From the NCBI GenBank assembly GCA_947846985.1, contig CANTUZ010000025.1, positions 2,230,100 to 2,294,099 of the forward strand: DNA of 64,000 nucleotides, in the 5' to 3' direction. A model generated the notes under the pieces. That model had not been told where the DNA came from, searched no databases, and saw only the letters and a list, made by a program, of their open reading frames with translations. This DNA comes from Fratercula arctica. Taxonomy: Eukaryota; Chordata; Aves; Charadriiformes; Alcidae. Every line of letters starts with the position of its first letter. Position 1 is the stretch's first letter. Shown here in pieces: positions 1 through 10,429 of the stretch. The position numbers and the translations under genes are program-made.

Positions 1-297
1 TATTTGGTACAAGAAGCTGTCAGTCAAACTCATCGCAGAGCTCTTGCATTCAAACTTGTTTTCATATTGACTAAATGATGGCTCTCGTGAGATTTATGTT
101 TTCTGGTCTGTGCAAATAAAAGCAGACTGAAATCCTATAGATTTGGTTTTAATTTGTCAAAACTTCAGGTGTACTACAAGATGGAATGTAGTTTTTAACT
201 TTATGAACTGTTATGCTTCAGTGCAGGATTTCCCGTGCATGAAATCTTTGTAGGACCACAGCCTTATGTTGAAAGCATGCCTTTTGTTCTTTATGCA
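1..297. other. Unassigned non-coding DNA left of the first LTR
   Basis: No exon, repeat family or RNA gene was recognised. The last five bases (ATGCA, 293-297) are the left target-site duplication of the solo LTR that follows. Confidence 0.5.
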
Positions 298-1282
298 TGT
301 AAGGGATGGACTGTAAATTCCCTGAGGAGGGGCAGAAGGCCCTCCAAGCCTTCAATGGAATGCCTCAAACACTCACAAGGAAATAAATAATGCAGGCCTG
401 GCCTTCAAAGAACTGATAAGGCTCACACTTCTGGCGCCTGAAAGTGTGGGAGAACTGTCTTGTGAAGACAGGATAGTTCTGCCACTCGTGTGATGAGCTT
501 GCTAGTTCTCAGTTCTCGAGGCCATTGTGTCTAATAAGTGACCTTTGCTTCGTTATCCGCAAAATGCATATGAAAGCGCACACCCCTGCATATGCTAATG
601 AAGATTATAGAGATCATGCTAAACATGTATGACTATGGCACTCGTCTCTCCACCCAAATCATGCTACACCTCACCTGGGAGAAGGGAGAAACCTGAGACG
701 AGGCTGTCCTTGGCAAGGGGGGTGGACCGTGCTAATTCAGCAAACATAAAAGGGGAAAATAAGTGTCCCTGAGGGGGGGAACAAAGAAGAAACAAAAGAA
801 GAAGACAGTGCCTGGGAAGATTCTTCCCAAGAAAGAAGACCGTACCTGGGAAGATTTTTCCAAGAAAGAAGAAGATTATGCCTGGGAAGATTCCCTGAAA
901 AAGACCCTGGGACCAGGACCGGTGATCTCTTTCTCTCTGTCTTTTTCTCTGTCTTTTCCTTTCTCTTTCCCTCAGTTTCTCTTTTCTCTTAGAGTTGTTA
1001 AGTAACAGTTAGAGTTGTTAAGTACGACCTTAAGTACCGCTTGCCATAAGTTGTCCTATACCTGTTGTTAAGTAGCACAATGCATACCTCACCATTTGCC
1101 ATAATTTCTCATATACCTAACCATTTATTGTGGACTTGTTAAGACCTATACTAACCATTTTGGGAAGCTAATAAATGTTTCTATATGGACCTTGAGATTT
1201 ATCTCACCTTAGTCTGCGCCGTTGAGAATTTACGAATCTGAAGTCACTTACCCCCCCTCTTTCCTAAGAGTGGGATGTGACA
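298..1282 (+). mobile_element. Solo LTR of an endogenous retrovirus, about 985 bp
   Basis: The element begins TGTAAGGG, ends GTGACA and is flanked by a perfect 5-bp duplication, ATGCA at 293-297 and 1283-1287, so both ends are exact. No internal retroviral sequence is attached, so it is a solo LTR left by recombination between two LTRs. A TATA-like CATAAAAG lies near 745 and an AATAAA signal near 1171, which sets the + orientation. At about 795-900 a motif around CCTGGGAAGATT recurs three times, giving a spurious lysine-rich reading frame (763-1005). It lies upstream of the first recognisable exon of the threonyl-tRNA synthetase copy. The family was not identified. Confidence 0.88.
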
Positions 1283-1600
1283 ATGCAGAACTGATTGAAG
1301 AAGTTGCTGAATTATTTTCCCGACTTATTAACAATAATTGAATCATCTCAACAATAGTTGAAAATAAGAATTATTTGTTACCAGGCTGTAAATGATTTAC
1401 AGTGTTACTTTTTGGAAATGTTGGTGCTTAGGATGGGAGTGCTGTTGGGCAGGTCACTTCTGTTCTGCAGATTGCTCTAATGTGGGATCTGCATCAAGTA
1501 TCCTTAAAAGCAAGTGTTTTCAGAAAAGTTTTTAAATAAAATACTCAGAAATGCATTGTGCATATTCAGACTGATCCCCTGTCTTTTTGGCTTCCGTTAG
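1283..1600 (+). other. Probable intron sequence upstream of the first recognisable pseudogene exon
   Basis: No coding similarity was seen. The last bases (TTCCGTTAG, ending at 1600) form a normal 3' splice site for the exon starting at 1601. No upstream exon of the synthetase could be found in this stretch or in 1-297. Confidence 0.5.
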
Positions 1601-1723
1601 GTATACTGGCACTCAAGTGCTCACATAATGAGTGAAGCTATGGAGCAAATCTACGGTGGATGTTTGTGCTGTGGCCCCCCAATAAAAAATGGATTGTATT
1701 ATGACATGTTCCTTGAGGATGGG

Positions 1724-2243
1724 TGTCGTGGTTTCAGCTGGGAGAGAGTTAATTTTCTTCCTAGTAGCTGCTGCATTTTGGATTCCGTATGAGAATAATG
1801 TTGGTAACACATATTGTTGTAGTTGTTGCCAAGTAATGCTTATATTAAGTCAAGGACTTTTTCAGTTTCCCACAGAAGCTGAGAGGGAGCACAGACAGGA
1901 CAAGCTGGCCAAAGGAATATTCCATACCATAGACGTCATGCTCAGTATATAAATGGGGGTTGGCCAGGGAGCAGGAATCCACAATCAATGCTTGGGACAG
2001 GCTGGGCAATAGATTACTGGGTGATGAGAGCAATTGTATTGCATCACTCATTTTGTATGTTCTTTTACCATTATTATTTTTATTATTATTTTGTCTTCTG
2101 TTACTGTTCTATTAAACTTACTTTATCTCAACCCATGAGGTTTTTTTTTTCTTTTTCTCCCTCCTCTCCCTACCCTACTTTGGGGAGGGGAGTGAGTGAA
2201 TGGCTGTGTAGTCCTAGTTGCTGGCTGGAGTTAAACCATGACA
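1724..2243 (+). mobile_element. Solo LTR (520 bp) inserted across a splice donor of the TARS1-like copy
   Basis: The LTR starts TGTCGTGGTTTCAGC and ends TTAAACCATGACA, imperfect inverted termini common in avian ERV LTRs. A perfect 5-bp duplication, ATGGG at 1719-1723 and 2244-2248, fixes both ends. A TATA-like TATATAAATGG lies near 1945 and an ATTAAA near 2112. The duplicated bases include the last exon bases and the first donor base of the synthetase exon 1601-1722. The old donor context, GTAGGT, now begins at 2248, beyond the LTR. A related truncated copy lies on the other strand at about 8960-9291. Confidence 0.93.
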
Positions 2244-3095
2244 ATGGGTAGGTTTTGTATTTTTCTTTTTTAGGAGTGGGGGGATGGCAGTCACAGCAAA
2301 ATTTCTGTTACCTGCTTGTTCCCACAACAAAGTCATCTGCACTACTGCAGATTACTTTGTTCTTTGCACTACATCCCGTCCACAAGCTAGTGCATTGCAA
2401 CCAGATCAGAAATGGCAAGTGAAAGCAAGAATGATTCACTTCTTTTTGTGTGTATTTATTTTAGGGGTATATCCACTAATGACTTCTTTGCTTTGGAAAC
2501 GTTATGCAAAAAGATAATGAAGGAAAAACAAGACTTTGAAAGACTGGAAGCTAAGAAGGAAACAGTACTTGAAATATTTAAGGTCAGCTGTTTTAGAAGG
2601 TTGTTTCTAGCATTGTGCAGTTATGCTTTAAGTATTTGTAACTTTATCTGCATGTTCTATTAGTGGTAGAGGAAGGTCTATCAAATTAACTTTTAAAGAT
2701 CTTGTGTTCTTATAAGTTCACTTGTTATATTTAACTTTTTTTAAAAATGAGCAAAAGTATAATTCTTAGGTTCTCGGGAATGTGCATTACATTTTCCGCA
2801 ACTGTAAGAATTCGAGTTCTTCTGCTGGGTGACCTTGGCAAAATCTTTGAAGCCACATTCTTCATTCATTTCCCACAGATATAAATTTGCAATATATTGT
2901 GTGCAGTTATGTTATATGCCTATATTATATTGACTGTTAGTAAAATGCTGTGTGATACTGTAACTGCATTAGAATGAGGACTTCTGAGAAAGTCCAAGCA
3001 ACACTAAAACCTGACCCTTTCTCTTTAGTACCTAGCTGCAATAATTCTCTGACATTCCTGAGATAGAAGTTAGTTTTCACTGTTAGAACATCAGT

Positions 3096-3300
3096 AAGAA
3101 TCATAGTGTCATTCAGGTTGGAAGGGGCTTCAGTACGTCTCCAGTCCAATCTCATGCGTAAGGCAGGGTCAACACTGAAGTCAGGTTTCTCAGGGCTTTG
3201 TCCATTTAAGCCTTCAAAATCTCTAAGGATGGAGACTGCACAACCTGCTCTCTGGGCAGCTTGCTCTACTGCCTGACTGGAGCACCCCCCCTTTCCCCCC
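3096..3300 (-). mobile_element. CR1 LINE 3'-end fragment
   Basis: Read on the minus strand this matches the conserved 3' region of CR1: forward words such as TCATTCAGGTTGGAAGGGGC, the GGGCAGCTTGCTCTAC region and the ATCATAG tail at the correct end. It is short, diverged and 5' truncated, and lies in an intron of the synthetase pseudogene. Confidence 0.75.
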
Positions 3301-5651
3301 CAATAATTTAAACTGTTGGTCAGTTCTCTTGCTTAACAAGGAGTTAACAAATGTGCACTGTTTTTCTCAGTATAATGCATTCAAGTGTCACATATGGAAT
3401 GAGAAGGTCAATACTCCAACTACAACAGTATACAGGTAATTACGCATGCATAATAACTGGATATAACTTTCTAGGTTGAAATATACCAAATAAATGTTTT
3501 CCTGTTCTTGGGTGTGGTCCCTTGATAGATTTATGTAGAGGGCCTCATGTCAGACACACTGGCAAGGTAAAGACCATAAAAATTCTTAAGGATTCATGGG
3601 CTTTTGTAGGGCAGCATTTGTACACTTTTATGGCTGCAGATTGAAGGCTGAGTGCCATTACATTTGTTTGCTTTATTAGTTATTTTATGTACCGTGTCTG
3701 TTTTAGAGTGAATATCGAAAATGTGGATTCCAGGAGGCTGTCACTCCAAATGTTTTCAACAGCAAACTATGGATGACTTCAGGGCACTGGCAGCATTACA
3801 GTGACAATGTCATTACAGTGACAATATGTTTTCCTTTGAATTGGAGAAAGAAATCTTTGCTCTGAAGCCTATGAACTATCCAGGACACTGGTAAATACAT
3901 AGCAAATCCAGTTTACCAAAGATGATGCTGATTCAAAAAAAAAAGAAAAAAAATCTGGTTTCTTTTGCCTATTTAATTGTAAAGATGGCTATCTTCAGGC
4001 ATCCAGATGTGACATGCTGTCAGGAGTGATGTAATTATGAGTCTTGTTGTCTATGAACTCACTTTACTGAGACACTGAGAAATGTCATCATTACAGTGAC
4101 TGTGTTTTCAACCTGAAGCTTACCTTGGTACTACAAAACCTGGATATCCAAAATAGATATTGGGACATTATCAGTTTTGTGGCAATTTAGGCATTCAGGT
4201 TTTAACAGCTCCTAAAACTGAGCATTTTATCTTTTCTGCGTGAGGTGGGGAAAGCCTATCAGCTGTAAAAGGATATCTGAATTTGTTGTCCTGAAAAAAT
4301 AGATGTGAATTATGGTTGTATTCAGATTACATTGTTGGCATTATGGACATCTGCTTAGATACTGGCTGCTTCTCATTGGCTGTTCTTTGTAGAATTTTGA
4401 TTCTGGATGAGCCTCAAGTAATAAACTTTTCCTTCAGCCTTATGTTTGATCATCGTCCGAGATCATGGCGTGAGCTGCCATTACAGTTGATTGATTTTGG
4501 CATTCTGTATTGCAATGAACTGTCGGGAGCTCTTACAGGACTCACTCGAGTATGCCGGTTCCAGCAGGATGATGCTCACGTATTCTGTGCTATGGCGCAG
4601 GTATGGGCTGCTGTTAAATGGGTATTAAAAACAGATTAACTGTTTTTTCCATATTTGAGACTTTATTTCTATTCTCATAAAGATTGAAGAGGAGATAAAG
4701 AGTTGCCTGCAGTTCTTGCGTACTGTCTATGATATCTTTGGATTTTCCTTTAAACTGAATCTTTCCACTTGTCCTGAAAAGTATCTGGGAGATATTGAAG
4801 TGTGGAATCAAGCTGAAAAGGTAAACAGTAATTTTATTAACCTTTTATATGAAAGCAAGGCTGCAGCTGGAAGTCCTGTAAGAACATATTGCCTTCTGGA
4901 AGGTACAGTGACAGCTGGACATGAGCAATATAACTTTAATAACTGTCTTCAATAGAGTCTGGCTTTTGTAAATGGCTTTCATTGTATGCTATGTATGGAG
5001 AGCATACTCTCCATACAGAAGCAATCTCCACATCAGAATCAAATTACCTCTCTTCTTCTCTCCCTGTATTTTTTTATCATTTAAAAAAAAGAAAAAAAGA
5101 AGGAGGAAGAAGAGAACCAATCCTGACATCCTCTGTAATATGACTTAGAGCCATCTTCCAAAAGTCAGGTTGCTTTCATGATTAAAGGGATGGGGTTAGC
5201 CCCTGCAGGTGCAGTGCTGGGGAGAAGACAGAGCAGGAATAACATTAGGTGTACCAGGGTGGATCCTCTCTCAGTATTATCTATGAACTTTGAATCTAGC
5301 ATAAAAAGTTCTTACATCTTAGCTAACACTGTTTGGCCTCTTCCAAAATGTATGCATTAATTTTATTTGTTTTAAATTTGAACTAAATTAATTTTATTTT
5401 TTAGCTGGGAGTCTTCCAAAACTTTCCTTTTTCAGAAAATAAATGAGTTGCAGCAGTAACTGAGAAGTACTGAGAATTTAGTAGTGTCAGATATCTGTAG
5501 CAGCAGGCCAACCTGGTGCTGTAACATGGAAATGCAGTAAATGATTGAGAATCAGAGTGTATGTGTCCTTTAGCAACTCGAAAACAACCTCAGTAACTTT
5601 GGTGAGAAGTGGGAGTTAAACTCTGGTGATGGAGCTTTCTACGGACCTAAG

Positions 5652-8208
5652 GTTAGTATGTTGCTAATTCCTAGCTGGGTTAGGCTTTTAATTCTGTTTG
5701 GATGAGGCAGACAAAAGCTATACAGTTCCTTGCTTTCCATTGATACTACCATAATCTTGGCAGTAGGGGTAGCATGCAAATAGTGCTCTTCATAGTATAG
5801 CAGATGAGCAGAAAAAAACCCCAAAGTCTTAATGTGTTTACAAAATTATGCTAAATGTAGCATACCAGAAAGACAGGTGTTGGGCATCTATTTGTGCAGA
5901 ATGTTTGCCAGATGACTTCAAATAGATACCTGACCCCAAGACAAAGGCTTCATCTAGTTAACATTCTGCTCTAAGTTAATTAAACAAATATAGATAGGCA
6001 CTATATACTGTTAATACATAAAGAATGTTTTTCATATGTTTGCTCATACTATGAGCAAGGGGGAGAAAATAGTATGGTGACGCCCTTGGTTTTTATTCAT
6101 TATCTTCTTGGTAAAGACAACTTTTATTTTCCACTTATCATCCTGCACATTCCCTTCTAATGTAATGTTATAACTAAATTTTTCAGTGTCAGCATACATT
6201 TCTAAAGCATTGGTGCTGTTTAGTTTTGGGCGGAGAACAAAACTGATTCTTAAGCTGACAAACTGGTACAAACTGAGATTGTTAAAGGCTGGGATTAGGA
6301 AGGAGGATTTTTTTTTTTATAGCTATATAATACCATTTTAAGGTGCTGTCTGGTTGAAATTTTGTGGTTTTTCCAGCTACATAAATTCTGGCATACTTGA
6401 GAGAGAGATAATATTCTGTGATCCTGGTTTTCACATAACTTTAACATTCATTTCATTAATTAAACACGGTTTACATGTATAAACTATTTATCTGCTGCTT
6501 AAACAGAGCTGATTGGTTTAGTGGGAGACATGAACAGAAGGTGGCGCTGTCAGATCTGTATTACCAGAGCAATTGATGCATTAGAAATAATCCTTTGGGC
6601 GAGAAGTGAATCCTAATGCAATATTCCTGTATAAAAAAAGCTGTGAGAAATCCTAACCCTGTGTTCCTATACAAAAGAAGTCATGAGAAAAACAAAAATA
6701 AACTTAAGTAATTTTTTGAAAAATGTTGCTTTCACTGGCACAGTTTTGTAGCTGCATTGAGTTGCTGGTAGGTTTTAGTATTTAAAAAAGCCCCTTGCAT
6801 TGCTTTTGTGTTTCTCTTTTTTTAAAAGCTGTCTCCTCAGTTTGCACAGATTAAGTAGGCCTCTAGAAATTTCCTGCTGTCTTTGAGCATAAGGACAGAG
6901 AGCCTTACAAAATTACTTGTAAGTCTTTCCCTAATACACCAACACTACATTTATGCCATCTAGTAAACCGGTTCTGATTTCTGTCTTTGTATGCTAATTG
7001 AATCAATTTCATTTTATGGTTTGTAGGCATGTTATAGCAGCTAATAGGTCATAATGTGAAATGCAAACAAGATTTAGTAATTTCCTTAGTTGATTTGAAA
7101 GAAGGCAAATATCTACAGGAACCTTTGTTAGCCTCAATTCACCTTATACTTGCTCCTAATACACTCTAGCCAAAGTAAGGTGAGCAAACACATAGCTTTT
7201 TGCACTGGTTTTAATGGAAACTAGTTAAAGTTACATTGTTAAGTTAAGCTCTACATCTTGGTACCTTTAAACTACTTGGAATATATATATAATTTTTTTT
7301 CTCTATAACTTGGTGATTTGAAATTAAAGAAGGTTGTAAATAATTTATTTTGATAGACGCTCTGGTGAGTAGCTGAACTATGATAAACTCTGGCTTCTGA
7401 ATGCAAAATTTAAAGACATTTAGAACTTCACTTAATAAAACACTGATCTGTTTGTTTGATACATAAATTAAAATAAGGCACACAGCCCCAACATGTAGCC
7501 ATACTGGTAAAAGGATTAATAAAAGAGCAATTTGCTAAATAAGTAAGGTCCAGATACTGTAAATCTACTATTTTCTAGCTGTCTCTCTGTCTAACTTGTA
7601 TCATAAGTGTACTTGGGATTAAAGTATGAGATGAAAAAGAAAAAATAGGCTTGACTAGATATTCATAGTCAGAACAAGTGTCATTAATTAGTATGATCCC
7701 TATTGGTAAATGGACTATTTAACAGTAGTATTCTCATCCTGTGTCCATGCCCTGAATTTGTAACATAAGCTACAAAGTATGCAAATACTGCATAATAAAT
7801 GAGTATATAAATTTGCCAGTTTAAATTTGAAGAAATCTCATTTATTGGTGAGATGTGTTCAGTTCTGATCTTAGACTAACACTTGCATTTATGTGCTGCT
7901 GAATTTACTCAGTGAAAGGGCCCATGAAAGTCACAAAAAACAGTCTGAGGTATTAAATGTAGCCCCCCCCCCCCGGAAGTAATTTCACTGTACTTGCTCA
8001 CCCTGTTTTTAGGTCTAACATTTTTTGCATCAAAACCTGCAAATCATTTAAATCCTAATGTAGTCTGAAGTAAAGGTACGTTGTCTAAAACCACATATAG
8101 TTCCTCTGCACTGAGTGAAAGCTTCTGTCTTAAAACAGTGGTTTGCTTGCAAAGGGGCATGCTTATATCTTAAACTGTAGTAAAAGTTTGTGTCTTTTTG
8201 TTTCTAAG
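5652..8208 (+). other. Large intron of the TARS1-like pseudogene
   Basis: The stretch lies between the exon ending AAG|GTTAGT at 5651 and the exon starting at 8209. It is AT-rich, holds a C-run near 7963-7976, and shows no recognisable exon or mobile element. Confidence 0.6.
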
Positions 8209-8959
8209 ACTGACATTCAGATTAAAGATGCCATTGGCTGCTGCCACCAATGTGCTAAAGACTAGCTAGACTTACAGCTGCCAGTCAAATTTAACCTCAC
8301 CTTTGTCAGGTAAGCACAGAGGCTGGTGGTTTTAATTGCTATATAATCTAACTTTCCTGTCGCTTACAGGCATAAGTTTACACCAAGAAAAAACCTTACA
8401 TTAAAAAAAATCCCAACCATTTATTCACAACCATGATGGTAATGACAAAACAAGACCAGTTATCGTTCATCAGGCTATCTTGGAATCTGTGGAGAGAATG
8501 ATCGCTATTCTAACTGCAAACTGTGGAGACAAATGGTTACATTGAAAAGTAGATTTATTATTCCAGTTTGAGCAAACACTTGATGTAGACTAGAAATTAG
8601 CCCCAGGCATGCAGGAGTCAAGAGGGTTTGTTCTACTTGCTTCCTACAGAGACATGCTGTAGGTATACCACAGGGCAATTACTTCTGAACCACCTTGCTT
8701 AGATATTAAATAATTCTAGATATGGTTTCCTCTACATGATATCAATTGTGCAGGTGTAGTGTACAGCTTGTCTGCCCAAGGTGTGTTTATCTCACCTTTG
8801 CTCTTGCAGCTGGGCTGCCTTGCAAAGAGTCATTTATGTAGGTCATCTCCTTTATTTGCTGCAGTATAATACCTGATGGGGATGATTCCTCTGATTATAA
8901 GACTCAAAAGTAAATGTTTTTCCATGATTAGTTAGTAATAAGCTCAACAACTGAATTAT

Positions 8960-9291
8960 GATTTGTCTGTTGTAAAACAACTTGAATCTGGTGAATTGGT
9001 GAAATTGGCACCATCCCAAGCAGTGATCATGAATTCCTGCCCTCCAGCCAACCCCCATTTATATACTGAGCATGATGTCTATGGTACAGAATATTCCATT
9101 GTCCATTCCATTGTTCTGTCTATGCTCCTTCTCAGCTTCTATGGGAAGCTGAAAAAAAGTCCTTGAATACTATAAATATCACATAGCAACAACTAAAACA
9201 ATATGCATTGTTGACATTCCTTTCATACCAAATCTGAAACACAGCAACCACTAGAAAGAAAATTAACTCTATCTCAGCTGAAACCAGGACA
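8960..9291 (-). mobile_element. Truncated ERV LTR, same family as the splice-site LTR at 1724-2243
   Basis: On the minus strand it begins TGTCCTGGTTTCAGCTGAG at 9291 and runs parallel to 1724 onward, including the AGAAGCTGAGA stretch and the ATGTCATGCTCAGTATA-like TATA region. The 3' half is missing, so the low edge near 8960 is approximate. Sequence divergence is visibly higher than between the provirus LTRs, so it is an older insertion. Confidence 0.75.
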
Positions 9292-9373
9292 GTATCCACC
9301 CCTTATTCCATACCATTTATGTCATGCCCAGGCCTTATACTTTTCATAGTCACCACCACTTTCCTGTCTCTGA

Positions 9374-9404
9374 GATATATATATATATATATATTTATAT
9401 ATAC
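9374..9404. repeat. AT dinucleotide microsatellite
   Basis: An alternating AT run, interrupted by TTT and by ATACATACA at its right end. Confidence 0.9.
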
Positions 9405-9449
9405 ATACAGATATCATTCCCTTAGTTTATGGGCCATCCCTCTAAAATG

Positions 9450-9837
9450 TCCACCGAGTTCATTTAGTCCATGACTTTGGGCTCCATCCGTCATAACAGT
9501 CTTTCAGGGCAGGAGAGATGATGTGTGGGATGTTGAATTGTGGCATGCTGCATCTGGAGCTCACAGCTGGTATATCTGGCACGGTCCATGCCCACAGTCT
9601 GTAGGTTGAGGATGTTGATCTCAAGAAAATTGCTGGGTGCCAGTTGCTTAAGCCAGTTCTGGTTCTATCACTGCTCAGTTCATCAAAGTTCATTCTCCAT
9701 TAATTTGGGTGATTCTTACTGTAACCGTAGCAGTGATGACATATAGCCGTAATTTAGCAATTAACATCATAAAGTTTAATTCATTGGCTGATCTCACCCA
9801 AAACCAAATCCCCTTGAGGTACACATTGGACCTCCCC
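9450..9837 (-). mobile_element. Older ERV remnant, distal part, interrupted by the provirus
   Basis: On the minus strand, once the provirus and one copy of its 6-bp duplication are removed, the reading ...WWVMWKDGE (ending near 16536) continues as VQCVPQGD from 9831 downward. The + strand relative at 24826-25015 has ENGEVQFNPG at the same place, which supports the join. Beyond that the frame is broken by stops. A 77-codon open stretch lies at 9460-9693, but no domain was recognised in it. It is probably the 3' pol or pol/env region of a class II-like avian ERV. Confidence 0.6.
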
Positions 9838-10183
9838 TGTTGCAGAATGGCTTGAGGAGCAAGGTCATGGGACAATAGAGGAGTTATGCGAGATGAGAAT
9901 AGCGTAGAAGCAAGTTACAGCTCGGCAATGGGAAAGTACTAAGTAAACAAGCCATGAGAATGCAGAAGCAAGAATAAGGAGCTGATAAGAATAGGGAACT
10001 AAGGCTGAACCCTGTCGTGTGGACAGAGAACCAATCGCAGTGAGCAGATGACTTTTATAATTAGCCAATATTCAAGCGATGATGTAACCAGTAGCTATAT
10101 AATGAAGCGTATTCGGGCAATAAACTGAAGCTTGCTTTATCACTCACATTGAGTCGGCCGCTTGTCTTCCCTCGCTCGTCGCA
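9838..10183 (+). repeat. 5' LTR of the provirus (346 bp)
   Basis: It starts TGTTGCAGAATGG and ends GCTCGTCGCA. A TATA-like CTATATAATG lies near 10096 and an AATAAA near 10120, giving a short U5. Compared with the 3' LTR it differs by GCAATGG/GCGATGG and AGAACCAAT/AGAGCCAAT only. Confidence 0.95.
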
Positions 10184-10185
10184 AG

Positions 10186-10203
10186 TGGCGCCCGAACAGG
10201 GAC
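10186..10203 (+). promoter_or_regulatory. Primer binding site, tRNA-Lys3 type
   Basis: TGGCGCCCGAACAGGGAC lies two bases after the 5' LTR. From established knowledge this 18-mer is complementary to the 3' end of tRNA-Lys3, the primer used by some lentiviruses and betaretroviruses. Confidence 0.92.
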
Positions 10204-10429
10204 CCCCAGCCTTGTTCCCACCGGACAGCGAGCTCGGAAAAGCACTGGTAGCAGCGACCAGGGGGTAAAAGACAGTACATGATATGGCTGGTACATGATA
10301 TGTCTGTCCGTACCTGATCTTCGGATAATTAAGAGGAGGATCGCCATCCGAGGAAAGCTACCTAAAGGGAAAGGAAAAAGGCTGCAAACAAAGTAATCAA
10401 GGGATCAAAGTAATCAAGGGATCATAAAG

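Larger units (their letters stand above)
1601..8535 (+). pseudogene. TARS1: Threonyl-tRNA synthetase (TARS1-like) pseudogene, unprocessed, partial
   Basis: The intact enzyme charges tRNA-Thr in the cytosol. Exon remnants occur in the right order with introns, so this is not a retrocopy: 1601-1722 (editing domain, HSSAH motif kept), 2465-2582, 3371-3435, about 3512-3590, 3707-3890, 4438-4600, 4683-4820, 5574-5651, 8209-8309 and 8431-8535. Translated pieces such as [19 protein letters not shown] and [12 protein letters not shown] identify the family. Lesions seen: a solo LTR at the donor of the first exon; a 17-bp tandem duplication near 3797-3830 that shifts frame; acceptor AG lost before 3512 (GG) and before 8431 (AA); an in-frame TAG at 8263-8265; the zinc-ligand cysteine of NCPGH changed to tyrosine; and the motif-2 arginine of HRNELSG changed to cysteine. 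Exons before 1601 and after 8535 were not found. TARS1 fits better than its paralogue TARS3, but that is not proved. Confidence 0.9.

Noticed and set aside
763..1005. Lysine-rich 80-codon open frame
   Set aside because: It lies inside a solo LTR with a perfect target duplication and derives from a purine-rich short repeat; no domain or conserved start.
1601..8535. Functional threonyl-tRNA synthetase gene
   Set aside because: Frameshift, in-frame stop, lost splice acceptors, and loss of the zinc-ligand cysteine and motif-2 arginine.
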